Positions 61,643 through 64,000 of a stretch of DNA of 64,000 bases are shown piece after piece. The stretch is from the NCBI RefSeq assembly GCF_041521385.1, contig NZ_CP168006.1, positions 620,001-684,000 of the forward strand, in the 5' to 3' direction. Numbering within the stretch: position 1 is the first letter of the stretch; the number at the start of each line of letters is the position of its first letter. The position numbers and the translations under genes are program-made. Origin of the DNA: Alcaligenes faecalis. GTDB taxonomy: Bacteria > Pseudomonadota > Gammaproteobacteria > Burkholderiales > Burkholderiaceae_B. A model generated the notes under the pieces. That model was given only the letters and a program-made list of their open reading frames with translations. It had not been told where the DNA came from and ran no database searches.

Positions 61643-62836
61643 TTAGAACTGGTGACGCAGACCAACGCCGATCAGAGTCGACTTAGCATCAGGCATGAAG
61701 TACACGTTCTTGGCGTAGGAACCAATTGCATACACGTTCGTGCGCTTGCTCAGTGGGTGGCTGTAACCCAGGCTGAACGTATGCTGTTTCTTCATTTCCC
61801 ACGAAGCACCGGAGTTAGCCAGTTGATCTGGAGCCGAACGAGGATCAGCCATCGTCCAAGAACCCATCACAGTACCAGCACCCACAGGAGCGGACAAACC
61901 GACCAAGTAGGAGTTAACTTTCAGGCCGTCCAGGCTGCTCAAGCCATTAGAGACCATTGCATCACCCAAACCAAAGCCGCTGTAGGACTGAGCAGCGAAC
62001 AAACCGTCACGGGTTTGGCCGAAAGCCAAGTAAGCCTTCACAACTTCAAAGTCGTAGCTACCACCGATGTTCCAGGACTTAACAGTGTCACCACCGCTCA
62101 CTGGACCATTCACAACAGCACGGCTTTCAGCAGTTTTGTACTGATCGTATGTCAGAGCAACACCGATAGGGCCGTTAACGTAACGCAGACCGGTGGTCAC
62201 GGCGCGCTGGTTGCGCTCCAGACCATCATTAATGTTATTAACTTCGTTAACCTTGTACTCTTGGGAACCACCAGTATTGAAGGAGTAACCAACGCCGAAC
62301 TGGAAGCCGGAGAAGTTAGGGGTTTGGTACATGACCATGTTGTCGTAACGAACGGTGTTAGCGGATGTGAAAGCACCACCGATGTTAGCTTGATCGAAAC
62401 CACCGCCGAAAGGATCGGCTACGCCTGGCAAGTATTTGGAGGCGATGTTAGTTTGACGACCGAAGTCCAATTGACCCCAGCTGTCGCCAGCCAGACCCAG
62501 AGTGGCGTGACGACCGAACAGACGACCACCTTGAGCGGAATTACCGGTGGACAGATCAAAGCCGCTTTCCAGTTGGAATACAGCGCGCAGGCCATCGCCC
62601 AGATCTTCGGAACCCTTCAAGCCCCAGCGGTTACCCGACTGGATGCCGTTGATCATACCGGTTTTCTTCTGTTCGTAAGAAGTACCGTTACCGTTCGAGG
62701 TGTAGGTTTCAGTGCCTTTGAATTTTTGGTAACCGATACCACCGTCCAGAATACCGTACAGGGTGACAGACGTTTCTGCGTGTGCGACGCCAGCGAAGCC
62801 GGCCATCAGAGCAGCAGCGAGCAGAGTCTTTTTCAT
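61643..62836 (-). CDS. General porin, Neisseria/Bordetella type
   Basis: Trimeric 16-stranded outer-membrane diffusion channel, 397 residues. The signal peptide is MKKTLLAAALMAGFAGVAHA with cleavage before ETSVTLYGILDGGIGY, the typical first strand. The RWGLKGSEDLGDGLRAVFQLE and GRHATLGLAGDSWGQLDFGRQ blocks are family hallmarks, and the protein ends in GVGLRHQF with terminal phenylalanine. The ATG at 62836 has GGAG nine bases ahead; the frame stays open to 62878. It stands between tRNA-Leu and nuoA with its own terminator, and is a natural target of OmpR-EnvZ. Confidence 0.95.
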   Translation of the reverse strand: MKKTLLAAALMAGFAGVAHAETSVTLYGILDGGIGYQKFKGTETYTSNGNGTSYEQKKTGMINGIQSGNRWGLKGSEDLGDGLRAVFQLESGFDLSTGNSAQGGRLFGRHATLGLAGDSWGQLDFGRQTNIASKYLPGVADPFGGGFDQANIGGAFTSANTVRYDNMVMYQTPNFSGFQFGVGYSFNTGGSQEYKVNEVNNINDGLERNQRAVTTGLRYVNGPIGVALTYDQYKTAESRAVVNGPVSGGDTVKSWNIGGSYDFEVVKAYLAFGQTRDGLFAAQSYSGFGLGDAMVSNGLSSLDGLKVNSYLVGLSAPVGAGTVMGSWTMADPRSAPDQLANSGASWEMKKQHTFSLGYSHPLSKRTNVYAIGSYAKNVYFMPDAKSTLIGVGLRHQF

Positions 62837-62866
62837 GTAAGAAATCTCCGTAGATTTGAGTAAATC

Positions 62867-62899
62867 AGAGCAGCCCAACTACAACAGTGCTGCTGCTCT
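62867..62899 (-). promoter_or_regulatory. Hairpin in the porin mRNA leader
   Basis: AGAGCAGC and GCTGCTCT form a perfect 8-bp stem around 17 bases, 30 bases before the porin start codon. It would be part of the leader and could influence stability or small-RNA pairing. Confidence 0.5.
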
Positions 62900-63382
62900 T
62901 TCTAACTCCGCGATGGGAAGTTAACGCTATTGCATCAAAATTCCCGTCGCTTGACTACGAAACCCTTCGGAAACGTGAATCTTTGTACACAGCCTGTTGG
63001 CTATACACAACAAAAACCCACTTATAGCGGCTTTCCAAGCCGCCTCTGCCAAGGATGATAATTAGCAAGCTAAAGCCAAAACTATCTTAAGAACTTGCTT
63101 TAACTCTCGCTGGCAATCGGTCACCAACACTGGTTTTGTGGAAATACAACAAAAAACCAAACCCTGCCGTCTAACTGGAAGCAAGCACCCCAAAGCCCAT
63201 CCCAAACTCGGGACACCCAAAGCGGTGACAATGACAGTTTCTCATATTACGAGAAAAAAAGAATTAACAAAACTCAGAACGCGCTGACTCAGCCGAAGCC
63301 TTTTTTCAAACCAGAACAAACACCCCAGTACCGCCCAAAAATCCCGCAATCTGAGCAAACCCTCAAGCACCAAAAAAATGGC
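62900..63382. other. Intergenic stretch upstream of the porin
   Basis: About 480 bases without a supported gene. A tight hairpin GCGGCTT-TCC-AAGCCGC lies at 63027-63043. The porin promoter should be here, but I cannot fix a -35/-10 pair. An A-rich part (63245-63380) precedes the tRNA terminator. Confidence 0.4.
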
Positions 63383-63416
63383 AAAAAAAAACCCGTCCTT
63401 CTCAGGATCAGGTTTT
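63383..63416 (-). terminator. Terminator downstream of tRNA-Leu
   Basis: On the minus strand AACC-TGA-TCCT-GAGA-AGGA-CG-GGTT forms an interrupted stem followed by a long T run. Confidence 0.65.
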
Positions 63417-63457
63417 ATTTTCAAGCCCTGCAATGACAGAGCAACACAGCATTTTTT

Positions 63458-63542
63458 TGGTGCCGACGACGAGACTCGAACTCGTACAGCTTTCGCCACT
63501 ACCCCCTCAAGATAGCGTGTCTACCAATTCCACCACGTCGGC
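63458..63542 (-). tRNA. tRNA-Leu, anticodon GAG
   Basis: An 85-nt gene with encoded CCA. The acceptor stem is GCCGACG / CGTCGGC and the D-arm opens TGGTGGAATTGGTAGACACG. The anticodon arm CTATC-TTGAGGG-GGTAG gives anticodon GAG (CUC/CUU codons). A long variable arm typical of leucine tRNAs and the T-arm CGAGTTCGAGTCTCG follow. The place between secG and nuo is the usual one in this group. Confidence 0.95.
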
Positions 63543-63559
63543 AAGCAATCAAGACAGCG

Positions 63560-63589
63560 ATATTAGCATGACAAAAGCAGGACTGTCAG
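63560..63589 (-). promoter_or_regulatory. Promoter of tRNA-Leu
   Basis: On the minus strand CTGACA (63584-63589) and TAATAT (63560-63565) are separated by 18 bases. The predicted start near 63553 leaves a leader of about ten bases, normal for a tRNA gene with its own promoter. Confidence 0.65.
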
Positions 63590-63659
63590 TACAAAACAGC
63601 CCAAAACAGCTAAAAAAGCCCGTTCTCAGGCATATCCCAAACAAACACCGCAAAACATC

Positions 63660-63684
63660 AAAGCCCGCCGTAACGGCGGGCTTT
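63660..63684 (-). terminator. Terminator of secG
   Basis: A 10-bp stem AAAGCCCGCC / GGCGGGCTTT with a 5-base loop, ending in a short T run. It isolates tRNA-Leu from the secG transcript. Confidence 0.75.
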
Positions 63685-63768
63685 GATATCACACCTTCCA
63701 ATCCTGTCTGTGAGATCTTTGCAGCCTCTTATATAGAGAGCAACAAGAAACTCACAAATAGCGCGGGC

Positions 63769-64000
63769 TTACTCAGCAGCAGGAACTGCTGGCGCGCTTT
63801 GCTCTGGAGCTGCCGAAGGAACCGCTGCCGGCACCGAGGCTGCGGGAGCGGGAACCGAAGCGGCACCCGATGGAGCCGCGCCAGGCACAGAGGACTCATA
63901 CCCCTGCATCACACCCGCATCAGCCTTTTGCGCTGGATGATGAGCCACCCAAGCCAAACCGCCAGTAGACACAAAAAAGACAATTGCTGCCCATTTGGTC
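63769..64000 (-). CDS. secG: Protein translocase subunit SecG, C-terminal part
   Basis: Only the last 76 codons are in the window. The visible part opens TKWAAIVFFVSTGGLAWVAHH, the second membrane helix of SecG, followed by an Ala/Pro/Ser/Val-rich cytoplasmic tail (about 40 residues) as in other betaproteobacteria. SecG assists SecYE in protein export. Position next to tRNA-Leu and nuo agrees with the family order tpiA-secG-tRNA-nuo. The beginning lies beyond the right edge. Confidence 0.85.
   Translation of the reverse strand, partial: TKWAAIVFFVSTGGLAWVAHHPAQKADAGVMQGYESSVPGAAPSGAASVPAPAASVPAAVPSAAPEQSAPAVPAAE

Noticed and set aside
63242..63499. 85-codon minus frame overlapping tRNA-Leu
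   Set aside because: It overlaps the tRNA and its terminator.

Overview
The window is ordinary core chromosome of a betaproteobacterium, most likely Alcaligenaceae and close to Alcaligenes. The inference rests on gene neighbourhoods (trpB-trpA-accD, rnfB-nth, smc-zipA-ligA, msrB-yciB-bolA-parvulin, secG-tRNA-Leu-nuoA-N-DUF2818), on the style of the proteins (RNase E with a long acidic tail, Neisseria/Bordetella-type porin, intracellular PHB depolymerase with a cysteine nucleophile), and on GC-rich intergenic terminator repeats of a kind common in this family. No phage, insertion sequence, CRISPR array or defence island was seen.

Layout. 1-4.1 kb: start of rluC, then rne divergently with a long leader. 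4.1-4.7 kb: non-coding stretch with a long inverted repeat. 4.7-10.1 kb (minus): relA, trpB, trpA, accD. 10.2-12.1 kb: small flavodoxin-like gene and pncB. 12.3-15.4 kb (plus): ferredoxin fdxA, PHB depolymerase, rnfB and nth. 15.7-22.3 kb: an orphan LivF-like protein with ruined ATPase motifs, ompW, then a branched-chain amino-acid-type ABC importer (binding protein, LivH, fused LivM-LivG, LivF). 22.6-24.6 kb: msrB-yciB-bolA-parvulin. 25-31.7 kb (minus): smc-zipA-ligA. 32.2-39.6 kb: lplT, a three-copy repeat array, uracil-DNA glycosylase, a TsaB-RimI fusion, ompR-envZ, ispD-ispF. 39.7-45.6 kb: mfd, serB plus a coupled small ORF, a nitronate monooxygenase. 45.8-61.0 kb (minus): DUF2818 and the complete 14-gene complex I operon. 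61.6-64 kb: major porin, tRNA-Leu(GAG), end of secG.

How the genes work together. The largest block is respiratory complex I (nuoA-N), transcribed leftward. The liv cluster is a full importer whose binding-protein gene is separated from the membrane genes by a terminator hairpin, which would allow more binding protein than transporter. smc, zipA and ligA cover chromosome compaction, division and DNA joining; nth, the family-4 uracil-DNA glycosylase and mfd add DNA repair. ompR-envZ, ompW and the porin form the envelope and osmotic theme.

I found no self-evident new multi-gene system. The observations most worth a second look are the ABC protein with substitutions in all three catalytic motifs (15660-16373), a 49-codon basic ORF coupled to serB and not previously flagged here (43315-43464), a structured candidate RNA before ompR (35969-36052), the 29-bp inverted repeat after rne (4485-4565), the 81-codon duplication in the RNase E tail, and two gene fusions (LivM-LivG and TsaB-RimI).
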